IMG/VR virus record: IMGVR_UViG_3300044529_000040
Coordinates: 1 to 38,881 of that record
Length of the DNA stretch: 38,881 nt
Strand: one strand, 5' to 3'
From: a virus
Shown here: one piece after another, positions 12,940 through 21,544 of the stretch
How positions within the stretch are numbered: position 1 is the first letter of the stretch
Layout of the letters: each line of letters opens with the position of its first letter
Notes under the pieces: model-generated
What the model was told of the DNA's origin: nothing
Seen by the model: only the letters and a program-made list of their open reading frames with translations
Database searches by the model: none
Position numbers and translations under genes: made by a program

Positions 12940-13082
12940 CCGTCGAAACAATGATGCGCGAGTTGCGCCCCTACATCATAGGGTCGTGGATCGACCACTT
13001 GCGCGCCAAGCGCAGAGCGGAGCTGCGATTCGGCATTGATCGGCCAGGCCCGACCTTCGGCCTTCACAAGCGCGCAAAGTGA
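12933..13082 (+). CDS. 49-aa basic micro-protein
   Basis: ATG 12933 overlaps the end of the previous gene; TGA at 13080-13082 is followed by the GAGG that serves the next start. Helical and Arg-rich (RELRPYIIGSWIDHLRAKRR). A possible small DNA- or protein-binding peptide. Confidence 0.55.
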   Translation: MLTVETMMRELRPYIIGSWIDHLRAKRRAELRFGIDRPGPTFGLHKRAK

Positions 13083-13089
13083 GGACCAC

Positions 13090-13320
13090 ATGAACAGGCG
13101 CTCGCTCATAGCATCGATGTTCGCGCTTCCGCTCGCGCCAAAGGCAGTGGAAGCGCTGCCGCCAGAGCCTGTGGCCGTGCCGTCCACGACCGCTTTAAGC
13201 GGCATGACCATGACGCTAGAATTCACCGAGCGCTACCTCAGGCCAGCCGCTAAAACCCTCGCGGCGCAAATCGAAGCAGACGCGATCAACCAATCCAGAT
13301 TGTTTGACCCGTGCAACTAA
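13090..13320 (+). CDS. 76-aa protein with coat-protein-like segment
   Basis: ATG 13090 has GAGG upstream. The N-terminus (MNRRSLIASMFALPLAPKAV) has an RR pair and a hydrophobic stretch like a signal or anchor. Residues 39-68 (MTMTLEFTERYLRPAAKTLA and following) align well with residues 90-118 of this phage's coat protein (LTLTIEEFSERYAKPAAAEL and following): same T-(M/L)-T-(L/I)-E, F-(T/S)-ER-Y, (R/K)-P-AA, LA-Q. It may be a coat-derived accessory peptide used in head assembly or a decoy. Function not known. Confidence 0.7.
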   Translation: MNRRSLIASMFALPLAPKAVEALPPEPVAVPSTTALSGMTMTLEFTERYLRPAAKTLAAQIEADAINQSRLFDPCN

Positions 13321-13430
13321 CCCCCGTCCGCCTCATAGGCTGGTCCTTCGCGCTGATCCTCGGCGCTGTGGCCTGGGGCATTGTGGTCACGGCGCTGGTG
13401 TTCACCTACCAGATCGCGCGGGGGCTCTAG
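13311..13430 (+). CDS. 39-aa single-span membrane micro-protein
   Basis: GTG 13311 lies within the end of the previous gene and its TAG directly precedes the portal TTG. A single hydrophobic helix (SFALILGAVAWGIVVTALVF) is flanked by a basic N-terminus and a C-terminal YQIARGL. Likely inner membrane. Function unknown. Confidence 0.6.
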   Translation: MQLTPVRLIGWSFALILGAVAWGIVVTALVFTYQIARGL

Positions 13431-15647
13431 TTGGCAGACGATCCCGCCCGCATCCGCACCGGCAAGCCTCAACTGCCCCCCACCACAGCGGGCATGAACA
13501 AGATCGCGCCCATCGACACCGGCAAGGACGACAAGGGCACATACCTCGGCGCCACACCGGAGGATGAGGACGACGCCAAACTGCTGGAGCGCATCCGCAA
13601 GCGCATGGAGCTATGCGTCAAGAAGGAGAGCGGCAACCGCAAGGCCGCCATCGAGGACCGCAAGTTCATGGCGGGAGATCAGTGGCCTGCCGACGAGGCC
13701 GCGAAGCGCAACACCGATCACCGGCCTTGCCTGACGATCAACAAGCTGCCGACCTTCGTCAACCAGATCACCAACGACCAGCGCCAGAACCGCCCCGCCA
13801 TCAACGTCAGCCCCATCGGCGACAAGTCCACCAAGGACGCGGCGAAGATGTACAAGGGCATGATCAGGGCCATCGAGCGCGATAGCGTGGCCGACATCGC
13901 CTATGACACCGCGTTCTCCGACGCGGTGGTCAGCGGCTTTGGCTATTGGCGCATCCTGACCGAGTATGAAAGCCCCGACAGCCTGCACCAAGTGATCGTC
14001 ATCAAGCGGGTGAGGAATCCCTTCACGGTCTATCTGGACCCCTTCCACCAGGAGCCTGACGGCTCCGACAGCCGCTATGGCTTCATCACCGAGCGCATCC
14101 CGCGCGAGGACTTCGAGGACGAATACCCTGACGCCGACCCTGTCCCGTTCCTTGAAGGCGGCGCGGGCGAGAGCTTCAAGGACTGGATCGGCAAGGACGA
14201 CATCCGCATTGCCGAATACTTCGAGATCAAGACCAAGAAGCGAACCTATGTGAAGCTCGCCAACGGCCATGAGGGCTGGAAGGACGAACTTAGCGATAGC
14301 GTCCGAGCGAAGATGGACGTGCTTGAGGAGCGCGAGGCGGACGTGCCGGCGGTGAAATGGTACAAGGTCAACGCCATGCAGGTGTTGGCGGAGGCCGACT
14401 GGCTGGGCCAGTGGATACCCATCGTCAAGGTCATCGGCAACGAGATCGACATCGAGGGCGACGTCAAGATCAGCGGCCTGATCCGCAACGCCAAAGACGC
14501 CCAGCGGATGATGAATTATTGGGAGACGAGCGCAACCGAACTCATCGCCCTTGCCCCCAAAGCCCCCTGGCTGGTGGAGGAAGGCCAGATCGAGGGCCAT
14601 GAACGGCAGTGGAAAGAGGCCAACCGCAAGAGCTTCCCGTTCCTGCAGTACAAGGGCACGAGCCTCGCAGGCAAGCCCGTCCCGCCGCCTCAGAGACAGC
14701 AGTTCGCGGGTGTGCCCGCGGGCGTGCAGCAGGCCCTGCAGAACAGCGCCGAGCATATGATCGCCACCACGGGCGTCAGGTTCGATGCGACCAAACAGGA
14801 GCGCATGAACGACGAGTCGGGCGTGGCCGTGCGCGAGCTGGGCCGCAAGACCGACCTGGGCTCATTCCACTACGTCGATAACCTCTGCCGCTCGCTGCGC
14901 CACTCAGGCCGCATCCTCGTCGATCTGATCCCCAAGGTTTATGACGAAAAGCGTATCGTCACGATCCTCAACCCGGACGACACCGAGGAAAGCATCCAGA
15001 TCGACCCGCACCAGAACGAGGCGTTCAAGGAACAGCCCCGAAGCGCGACGCAGACCAGCATGAAGGTGTTCAACCCGACCATGGGCCGCTACGGCGTGAC
15101 CATCACCATCGGGCCGAGCTTCGCGACCAAGCGGGTTGAGGCGGCCGAGAGCATGATGGCGTTCGCCAAGGCCATGCCGCAGAGCGCGCAACTGATCGCC
15201 GACCTGATCGCCAAGTATCAGGACTGGGAGGGCGCCGAGGAAATGGCGTCGCGCCTGGCCAAGGCCGTGCCTGCGCAGTTCCTGACGGCGGACCAGAAGG
15301 ACATCCCGCCGCAGGTTCAGGCGATGATCCAGAACCTCGAAAGCCAGGTTAAGCAGATCACCGGCCAGCTACAGGCCGCGATGAAGGAGCTGGACGACAA
15401 GGGCCAGGACCGCCAGATCGCCAAGGACAAAATCGAGCGCGACTTCGAGGCCAAGATCATTGCGGTTATTCAGAAGGCCGAGGCGGTTCAAGTGCAACAG
15501 GTCGGCTCCAAAATCGACCGCTTGGCAGAAGACCTAAACCGATTTATACAAAGTGCCACGCTTGATCCAAAATCAGGCGGCGCGTCGTCAGACGCAGGGG
15601 CTACGGTCCCAGGCTCTTCGGAGCCGAACTCCGCACCTGCCGGATAA
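13431..15647 (+). CDS. P22-type portal protein
   Basis: 738 aa, close to the 725 aa of P22 gp1. The start is TTG directly after the preceding stop. Family features include the early DRKFMAGDQWPADEAAKRNT and LPTFVNQITNDQRQNRPAIN blocks (about residues 78-125), a membrane-free alpha/beta wing and stem region, and a long charged C-terminal helix (about 620-700) with coiled-coil character like the P22 barrel. It forms the dodecameric ring at one vertex through which DNA enters and leaves and to which the gp4-like adaptor binds. Neighbours (terL, scaffold, coat) support the call. Confidence 0.92.
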   Translation: MADDPARIRTGKPQLPPTTAGMNKIAPIDTGKDDKGTYLGATPEDEDDAKLLERIRKRMELCVKKESGNRKAAIEDRKFMAGDQWPADEAAKRNTDHRPCLTINKLPTFVNQITNDQRQNRPAINVSPIGDKSTKDAAKMYKGMIRAIERDSVADIAYDTAFSDAVVSGFGYWRILTEYESPDSLHQVIVIKRVRNPFTVYLDPFHQEPDGSDSRYGFITERIPREDFEDEYPDADPVPFLEGGAGESFKDWIGKDDIRIAEYFEIKTKKRTYVKLANGHEGWKDELSDSVRAKMDVLEEREADVPAVKWYKVNAMQVLAEADWLGQWIPIVKVIGNEIDIEGDVKISGLIRNAKDAQRMMNYWETSATELIALAPKAPWLVEEGQIEGHERQWKEANRKSFPFLQYKGTSLAGKPVPPPQRQQFAGVPAGVQQALQNSAEHMIATTGVRFDATKQERMNDESGVAVRELGRKTDLGSFHYVDNLCRSLRHSGRILVDLIPKVYDEKRIVTILNPDDTEESIQIDPHQNEAFKEQPRSATQTSMKVFNPTMGRYGVTITIGPSFATKRVEAAESMMAFAKAMPQSAQLIADLIAKYQDWEGAEEMASRLAKAVPAQFLTADQKDIPPQVQAMIQNLESQVKQITGQLQAAMKELDDKGQDRQIAKDKIERDFEAKIIAVIQKAEAVQVQQVGSKIDRLAEDLNRFIQSATLDPKSGGASSDAGATVPGSSEPNSAPAG

Positions 15648-15716
15648 AGCAGGGCTGCGCACGGGTACGCATTACCCGGATGATCGCCAGATCAACCCCC
15701 CCCCGAAGGATCAGCC

Positions 15717-16616
15717 ATGCCTGATGCGACCGCTATAGACATGCTCGAAACCACCGCCCGCCCCGGTCCCGCCCTGTCGGCGACCAGCGATGCGCCGCAG
15801 CCTGTCGCCAGCGAACCGGAAGCTCCACCCGCCCAGACCACCGAGCCGGTGGTTGGCGATGAGGCGTCCCCCGAGCCCACGCAAGAGACCAAGCCCGAAC
15901 CCAAGGAAGACAAGACCGATCCCGCCGTAAAGGCCGCGATCACCAAGGAGCGAAATCGTCGGCGAGAAGCCGAGGAGCGCGCCGCCAAGTCCGACGAGCG
16001 CATTGCCCAGCTTGCCGCCGCCCTGGAGGCCGCGACCAAGAAGCCCGAACCCAAGCCGCTCGACCGCCCCAGCCGTGAACAGTTCACTGACCCGGACGCC
16101 TATGACGAGGCCCTGGTGGAGTATGCCTCGCAGAAGGCGGCCGAAAAGGCCATCGCCGAAGAGCGCCAGCGCGCCGCTCAGGAAACAAAGGCCCGCCAGC
16201 AGGAAAAGACCGCATCCGATTTCCGCTCGCAGATCGAAACCTTCAAGGCCGATCACCCCGACTTCGACGAAGTTTTCACCGAAGACCTGCCCATTTCCCC
16301 CGCGATGACCGACGCCATCGTCAGTTCGGACAACGCGGCGCAGATTTCATACTGGCTGGGCCAGAACCCGGACGAGGCCAAGCGCATCAACGACCTGCCG
16401 CCGGTCAAGGCGATCTACGAGATTGGGCGCATCGCGGCGCAACTGGCCGCCCCTCCCCCTGTCCAGCGCAGTGCGCCCAAGCCCGCCCCCATCAAGCCGG
16501 TCGGTCAAAGGACCGGGACCGGCGCCAAAGACCCGGCGGAGATGTCCACCGAAGAATACGCCGCCTATCGCAATGCCCAGATCAGAGGAGCGAACGGCCA
16601 CGCCGTCACTCACTAG
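15717..16616 (+). CDS. Scaffolding protein (P22 gp8-like)
   Basis: 299 aa, close to P22 scaffold (303). N-terminal ~75 residues are Pro/Glu/Thr-rich and disordered; residues ~75-180 form a long charged coiled coil (ERNRRREAEERAAKSDERIA; KAIAEERQRAAQETKARQQE); a C-terminal basic helical part could bind coat. It directs procapsid assembly and then leaves. It lies between portal and coat, as in P22. A 5-bp hairpin at 15662-15678 in the short gap before it is too weak to call. Confidence 0.85.
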   Translation: MPDATAIDMLETTARPGPALSATSDAPQPVASEPEAPPAQTTEPVVGDEASPEPTQETKPEPKEDKTDPAVKAAITKERNRRREAEERAAKSDERIAQLAAALEAATKKPEPKPLDRPSREQFTDPDAYDEALVEYASQKAAEKAIAEERQRAAQETKARQQEKTASDFRSQIETFKADHPDFDEVFTEDLPISPAMTDAIVSSDNAAQISYWLGQNPDEAKRINDLPPVKAIYEIGRIAAQLAAPPPVQRSAPKPAPIKPVGQRTGTGAKDPAEMSTEEYAAYRNAQIRGANGHAVTH

Positions 16617-16629
16617 GTAAAGGAAGACC

Positions 16630-17817
16630 ATGAGCACGAACGCCCTTCTCACGCCGTCGCTGATCACCAAGGAAACCTTGGTGATGCTGGAAAACAACCT
16701 TGTCGCCGCAGGCAAGGTCAACCGCCAGTTCGAGAACCAGTTCGTGAAGATCGGCAACGCGATCACGGTGCGCAAGCCCAACCGCTTTACCGTGACCTCT
16801 GGTCCCGGCCTGTCCATCCAGAACATCTCCGAGCCCTCGACCTCGATCACGATCAGCAACCAGAAGCACGTGGACTTCCAGTTCACGTCGCAGGACTTGA
16901 CCCTGACCATCGAGGAGTTCTCCGAGCGCTACGCCAAGCCCGCCGCCGCCGAACTGGCCAACCAGCTCGACTATGACGTCCTGACCAACACCTTCCTGTT
17001 CTCCAACCTCGTGGGCACGCCCGGCACGGTTCCGGCGACCTTCGCCGCCCTGGCCGCCGTCGGCCAGCGCATGGATGAGAACGGCGCCCCGCAGGACGGG
17101 CGCACCCTCATCCTCAACCCGGCGGCCTACTGGTCTCTGGCGGGGGGGCTGATCACGCTCTATGTCAAGTCGGTGGCCGAGCCCGCCCTGAAGGGCTTTT
17201 TGGCCAACATCGCCAACTTCATGATCTTCGAGGACCAGAACGTCCAGCAGTTCACCAACGGCAACTATGCCGGGAGCGGCGTGGTCAACGGCGCGGGCCA
17301 GACCGGCTCTGTACTGGTCACCAACGGCTGGACGGCCTCCAAGACCGGTCTGATGACCCCCGGCACGGTGTTCAACATCGCGGGCGTGTTCAACGTCAAC
17401 CCGAAGAACCGCCAGTCCACCGGCACGCTGAAGAATTTCACCGTGACCTCGTCCTCGTCCTCGGACGGCTCGGGCAACGCGACCCTGAACATCTCCCCCG
17501 CCATCACCACCAGCGGCGCCTATCAGAACGCCTCGGCCAGCCCGGCCAACGGCGCGGCGATCACCGTCATATCGGGAACCGCCAACACCGCCTATTTCAA
17601 CAACATCGCCTTCGTGCGTGACGCCATTGGCCTTGTGACCGTGCCGCTGGAGTTGCCCGAGGGCGTCGATTTCCGGGCGCGCGAAATGTACAAGGGCATC
17701 TCGATGCGCATCATCAGGGCCTACGACATCAACAACGACGTGTTCCCCGCCCGCATCGATATTCTGTACGGCACCAGCCAGTTCTACGACGAACTTGGCG
17801 TGCGCCTGACGAACTAA
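16630..17817 (+). CDS. Major coat protein (P22 gp5-like)
   Basis: 395 aa with AGGA before ATG 16630. The N-terminal part (SLITKETLVMLENNLVAAGK; VRKPNRFTVTSGPG) and the block VDFQFTSQDLTLTIEEFSER (81-100) followed by YAKPAAAELANQ match the P22 coat family, an HK97-fold shell protein with an inserted domain. The middle (about 210-320) is rich in Gly/Thr/Ser and corresponds to the insertion-domain region. Position after scaffold supports it. Confidence 0.9.
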   Translation: MSTNALLTPSLITKETLVMLENNLVAAGKVNRQFENQFVKIGNAITVRKPNRFTVTSGPGLSIQNISEPSTSITISNQKHVDFQFTSQDLTLTIEEFSERYAKPAAAELANQLDYDVLTNTFLFSNLVGTPGTVPATFAALAAVGQRMDENGAPQDGRTLILNPAAYWSLAGGLITLYVKSVAEPALKGFLANIANFMIFEDQNVQQFTNGNYAGSGVVNGAGQTGSVLVTNGWTASKTGLMTPGTVFNIAGVFNVNPKNRQSTGTLKNFTVTSSSSSDGSGNATLNISPAITTSGAYQNASASPANGAAITVISGTANTAYFNNIAFVRDAIGLVTVPLELPEGVDFRAREMYKGISMRIIRAYDINNDVFPARIDILYGTSQFYDELGVRLTN

Positions 17818-17832
17818 GGGCTATTCATCGCG

Positions 17833-18051
17833 ATGACGACACACGCCATGCCCAAGGGTTGGAAGAACCCGATGCGCACCCCGCTCTACCGCGTGGTCGT
17901 GGAAGCGCGCGGCGAGAAAGAACCCATCGCGGTGACCCCTGGCCTGTTGAAGGACGCGGCGGAGGAATTTGCCGCAGCCATCCGCGCCATGATCGCGCGG
18001 GGCCTTGAGAGAAACTGGACCAATCCGACTGTTGTCCTCTGCCACATATAA
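17833..18051 (+). CDS. Hypothetical protein, 72 aa
   Basis: ATG 17833 (or ATG 17848). Contains a strand (LYRVVVEARGEKEPIAVTPG) and an amphipathic helix (AAEEFAAAIRAMIARGLERN), a layout seen in small dsRBD-like or regulatory folds but not recognised as any family. Between coat and decoration genes, so probably a head accessory. Confidence 0.65.
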   Translation: MTTHAMPKGWKNPMRTPLYRVVVEARGEKEPIAVTPGLLKDAAEEFAAAIRAMIARGLERNWTNPTVVLCHI

Positions 18052-18063
18052 GGACCGACCATC

Positions 18064-19515
18064 ATGGGCATCGTTACCGCCGCCGTTAACCCGAATGAAA
18101 GCGCCTATTCCCAGATCGGCGGCAACGATCCGAACGGCACTCAGTTCGGGTCCCTGAACGTCCCGCTGGCCTTCTTTGGCGGCACGCCCGTTGCCCAGCC
18201 CGCAGGCAACAGCCAGGCGGCCCAGGTGCGCGGCGCGGCGGCGGGCATCGTCTCCACCTACAGCACCTTCCAGACCAACGTGCAGAGCGCGGGCGTGGGC
18301 GTCATCACCAGCGCCGAATACGGCATGACGGTGATGCAGGGCACCACCACCAACAGCCGCCTGCTGGTGACCTCCGGCGACATGATCTACATCAACAAGC
18401 CGACCGCTCAGGCCGGGCTTGGCGTGGGCAATGTGCGGGTCTCCGCCTCCAACGTCATCGGCGTGACCCTGACCAACTACACCGCCGCCACCATCACGCC
18501 GACCACCAACCAGACCTATTCCATCGTGGCGATTCGCGGCCTGCCGACCATCTCGGCCACCCTGAGCCCCGCCGCCGTCGCTCCCAACACCACCATCGAA
18601 CAGCAGTTCACCATTGTTCCGACCGCAGCGGCCCCGCAAGGCATCGCGGCGGGCTCCCTGGTGCAGGTGTCCAAGCCGACCTCTCAGGCGGGCCTGGACA
18701 TCGTCGGTTGCCGCGCTGTGTCCAACAACGTGGTCGGCATCACCTTCGCCAACGTGACGGCTGCCACCATCACGCCCACGGCGTCGGAGTCCTATACCAT
18801 CCAGTCGCTGCAAGCCCTGGACGCCCTGAACAACTACCTGACCTTCTCGCTGAACTTCGGCGCCATCGGCGCTATCGGCGCGGGCCTGGTCATCTCGGCG
18901 GGCAACGTCACCTGCGGCGGCGTGCTGGCGTCCGACATCCCCATCGGCCCACCCGCGCAGGTTACCGCCCAGGCCGCCGCGACCAACGCTACGGCCCCGA
19001 TCTTCTCCATCCTCGGCGCGAACACCCTGACCCCCTACTTCCTGTCGGCGGGCACGGGCGCGACCCCCACGGCCAACCTGACCTATGACCAGCTGGTGTT
19101 CCGCCTCAACCCGGCCGCCCCGCTGGTGATCTACACGCCCGCCCTGGCTCCGGTCTCTGTGGCCGCCAACACCACGGCGGAGCAGACCTTCACGGTGACG
19201 GGCCTGATCGCCTCAACTCCGGTGTGGGTCAACAAGCCCTCATGGACGGCGGGCCTGGGTATTGCCGGGGTGCGCGTCTCCGCCGCCAACACCCTGGCGA
19301 TCAACTACGCCAACACGTCCGCCGCCGCCATCGTCCCGCCGTCCGAGACCTATATCATCGGCAACTTCCAACAGGTCGCGGTGGGCGCCACCACGTCCAA
19401 CACGTCCGGCGGCGCGGTCAGCCAACCGGCGGTGACGGCCCTGAACCAAGGCCTCAACCAGCTTTACGCGGTGCGCAACGGGCTTGTCGGGCTTGGCTTG
19501 ATCGCGGGCGCATAG
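18064..19515 (+). CDS. Head decoration/fibre-like protein with three repeats
   Basis: 483 aa. Three beta-rich modules at about residues 80-157, 163-249 and 358-436 share (V/I)xKPTxQAGL, G(V/C)R(V/A)S, NVVGI and TAATITPT-like positions; the third is more diverged. Between the second and third is a ~100-residue different domain. The C-terminal AVTALNQGLNQLYAVRNGLV helix could trimerise. The position directly after coat suggests a shell-decorating or head-fibre protein with Ig-like modules that bind the capsid surface or the host cell. Function inferred from architecture and place. Confidence 0.7.
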   Translation: MGIVTAAVNPNESAYSQIGGNDPNGTQFGSLNVPLAFFGGTPVAQPAGNSQAAQVRGAAAGIVSTYSTFQTNVQSAGVGVITSAEYGMTVMQGTTTNSRLLVTSGDMIYINKPTAQAGLGVGNVRVSASNVIGVTLTNYTAATITPTTNQTYSIVAIRGLPTISATLSPAAVAPNTTIEQQFTIVPTAAAPQGIAAGSLVQVSKPTSQAGLDIVGCRAVSNNVVGITFANVTAATITPTASESYTIQSLQALDALNNYLTFSLNFGAIGAIGAGLVISAGNVTCGGVLASDIPIGPPAQVTAQAAATNATAPIFSILGANTLTPYFLSAGTGATPTANLTYDQLVFRLNPAAPLVIYTPALAPVSVAANTTAEQTFTVTGLIASTPVWVNKPSWTAGLGIAGVRVSAANTLAINYANTSAAAIVPPSETYIIGNFQQVAVGATTSNTSGGAVSQPAVTALNQGLNQLYAVRNGLVGLGLIAGA

Positions 19516-19527
19516 TAGGCTGGGAGC

Positions 19528-20313
19528 ATGGAAAAGCTCCCCGCCGTCGCCTTCGCCACGCCATCGCTCAACCATTCGGTGGCGATGGAGTTCCTGACCT
19601 CCATGCTGCAGACCGATTGGCTGCTGCAGGCAAGAAACTATAACCGGGTCTATCTGAACCATTGCGGCGACCAGTTCATCGCCAAGGCCCGCAACAAGCT
19701 GATGAACGACTTCCTCGTCAACCACCCGGACGTGGACAACCTGTTCTTCATCGATGACGACCTGGGCTGGCCCGCCGCCAAGGTGCTGGAGTTCTGCGAA
19801 CGGGACGAAGACATCCTGTGCGGCGTCTATCCCAAGAAGTCCGAGGAGCCCGACTGGCCGGTTGTTGTGGCGGGCATCGACGGCTCGCTGGAGGAAAAGG
19901 ACGGGCTCATCCGGTGCGTCAGGGGCCCGACCGGCTTCATGCGCATCAAGCGCCGCGTGATCGAGGCCTTGTTGCCCCACGCACCCCCCTTCCTCGATAT
20001 CGACCTGAAGGGCGAGACAATCCAGACGCCAGGCTGGTTTGCCTCCGGCGTGGCCCCTGACGGCTGGTTCTGGACGGAGGATTACATCTTCTGCGAGAAC
20101 GCCACGCGCATGGGCTTTGAAATCTGGATGGACCCCGACATCGACTTCACCCACCGTGGAAACAAGGCGTGGAAGGGCAACGTCACCACGACCCTGCCCA
20201 CCTTCCGCGAGCGGGCCAAACAGTCGCACCTTGAGAAGCTGAGGGCCGAACAGATTGCCACCGACGTGATCGAAGGCCAGTTGATCCAACCCGCGCAGGA
20301 GAGTGCAGCGTGA
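19528..20313 (+). CDS. GT-A-fold glycosyltransferase-like protein
   Basis: 261 aa. An N-terminal nucleotide-sugar-binding-like start (LPAVAFATPSLNHSVAMEFL), the acidic metal motif FFIDDDLGW (D76-D78, DxD-like), and the later FWTEDYIFCENATRMGFEIW with a downstream FTHRG His resemble family-2-type glycosyltransferases. No membrane segment, so it acts in the cytoplasm. Placed between the decoration protein and gp4-like adaptor, it may glycosylate a virion protein; alternatively it may modify host glycans. Acceptor unknown. Confidence 0.8.
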   Translation: MEKLPAVAFATPSLNHSVAMEFLTSMLQTDWLLQARNYNRVYLNHCGDQFIAKARNKLMNDFLVNHPDVDNLFFIDDDLGWPAAKVLEFCERDEDILCGVYPKKSEEPDWPVVVAGIDGSLEEKDGLIRCVRGPTGFMRIKRRVIEALLPHAPPFLDIDLKGETIQTPGWFASGVAPDGWFWTEDYIFCENATRMGFEIWMDPDIDFTHRGNKAWKGNVTTTLPTFRERAKQSHLEKLRAEQIATDVIEGQLIQPAQESAA

Positions 20314-20747
20314 GCGAGTTCCAGAAGTATCCGCTTATGATGGCCCATCCGGGCTTCCGGCCCGCCAAGGTCAGCACCACGCCCTACGAAAGCACCCCGC
20401 AGGTGTTCCCGCCCGTCACTGTCAACAACGAGGACGAGGAAGAATACCACGCCGCCCAGGGCTATGTTCCTGCTGGCAAGGGCGATCCGTCCGCCTATGC
20501 GATGGCCCACGCCTCTCCGCCGCCGGACAACTACGAGCCGCAGGAATATCCCAAATGGGTGAATGGCGTCCTGTTCAACACCAAGCAGGACGAGGACGCC
20601 CACGAGTGGCCGTCGCAGGCCGCACCGGAGCCCGCCCATGAGCCTGTGGACTATGAGGCCCAGATTGCAGCCCTGACGGCGCAACTGGCCGCTGCGCAGG
20701 CCCCCAAGAACCGTGGCGGGCGCCCGCGCAAGCAACCGGCGGCCTAA
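20310..20747 (+). CDS. Hypothetical virion-region protein with AT-hook-like tail, 145 aa
   Basis: GTG start overlaps the preceding stop. Mostly disordered, Pro/Glu/Tyr-rich, with a short helical stretch (YEAQIAALTAQLAAAQ) and a C-terminus NRGGRPRKQPAA, in which GGRPRK is like an AT-hook that binds DNA minor groove. Such tails recur in head proteins of related phages. Could be a minor head or DNA-binding protein. Confidence 0.68.
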   Translation: MSEFQKYPLMMAHPGFRPAKVSTTPYESTPQVFPPVTVNNEDEEEYHAAQGYVPAGKGDPSAYAMAHASPPPDNYEPQEYPKWVNGVLFNTKQDEDAHEWPSQAAPEPAHEPVDYEAQIAALTAQLAAAQAPKNRGGRPRKQPAA

Positions 20748-21497
20748 ATGACCACAGCGTCGGATATCATCACCGACGCCTACACCATGCTCGGGGTGTA
20801 TGGCACGGGGTCGGCCATAGCCTCGGCGGACATGCAGCTGGGCCTGTCGTGCCTGAACGACATGCTGGACTCATGGTCCAACGAAAGCCTGACCACCTTC
20901 GCCACCCTTGAGCAGTCCGCCGTCCTCGTGCCGGGTCAGCAGTCCTACACCATCGGGACCGGCGGGCAGTTCAACATGACCCGCCCGATCCGTATCCTGG
21001 AGGGGCCGGGCACCGCCTATGTGCAGGACTTCAACGGCAACAACTATGACATGGAGGTCGTGCCCAGGGACAAGTGGAACCTTTATTCCAACAGGTCGGC
21101 CCTGATCACGTCGGACTTCCCGACCATCCTGTTCTACGACAACCAGTTCCCGCTTGGGATCATCAACATCGCCCCGTTCCCCACCATCGCCTACACGATG
21201 TTCTGGGACAGCTACCTGCAACTGGTGGATTTCGCCAACATCAACACGGCAATCAGCCTGCCGCCCGGCTATACGCTGGCGCTCAAGACCAATCTGGCTG
21301 TGGCGCTTCAGCCCTACTTCGACAGCGCGCAACTCAGTCAGGTGATCATCACTCGCGCCCTGGAAAGCAAGGGCAACATCAAGCGGTCCAATATCAGGCC
21401 GACCGAGGCGCTGTATGACAACGAGATCGTGTCGCGCGCGAACGTGAGTTATTCGCCTTATACGGACTCGGTAGGTAGCTCGGTCGGGTCTAGGTAA
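20748..21497 (+). CDS. Head-to-tail adaptor (P22 gp4-like)
   Basis: 249 aa (P22 gp4 is 166). The N-terminal helical part (ASDIITDAYTMLGVYGTGSA; LGLSCLNDMLDSWSNESLTT) matches the gp4/tail-accessory-factor family, which binds the portal ring after packaging and closes the head. The middle and end are beta-rich extension. Synteny with gp10-like 22051-23478 supports it; the HNH gene at 21545 interrupts the pair. Confidence 0.85.
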   Translation: MTTASDIITDAYTMLGVYGTGSAIASADMQLGLSCLNDMLDSWSNESLTTFATLEQSAVLVPGQQSYTIGTGGQFNMTRPIRILEGPGTAYVQDFNGNNYDMEVVPRDKWNLYSNRSALITSDFPTILFYDNQFPLGIINIAPFPTIAYTMFWDSYLQLVDFANINTAISLPPGYTLALKTNLAVALQPYFDSAQLSQVIITRALESKGNIKRSNIRPTEALYDNEIVSRANVSYSPYTDSVGSSVGSR

Positions 21498-21521
21498 ATG
21501 ACGTTGTAGCATGTAGTATGT

Positions 21522-21540
21522 AGCCCTCAACAGGAGGGCT
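21522..21540 (+). promoter_or_regulatory. Hairpin that sequesters the HNH gene ribosome-binding site
   Basis: AGCCCTC (21522-21528) pairs perfectly with GAGGGCT (21534-21540) across a 5-nt loop. The AGGAGGG Shine-Dalgarno of the GTG at 21545 is in the loop and 3' arm, so translation should be low unless the hairpin is melted. A comparable device, hairpin occlusion of the RBS, is known for T4 homing endonuclease I-TevI. Confidence 0.65.
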
Positions 21541-21544
21541 GGTC

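Noticed and set aside
13611-14756. 381-aa minus-strand ORF inside the portal gene
   Set aside because: Antisense of a strongly supported portal; typical of GC-rich codon bias.
15662-15678. Hairpin between portal and scaffold as terminator
   Set aside because: Only 5 bp with a 7-nt loop and no T-run; the late transcript must pass through here.
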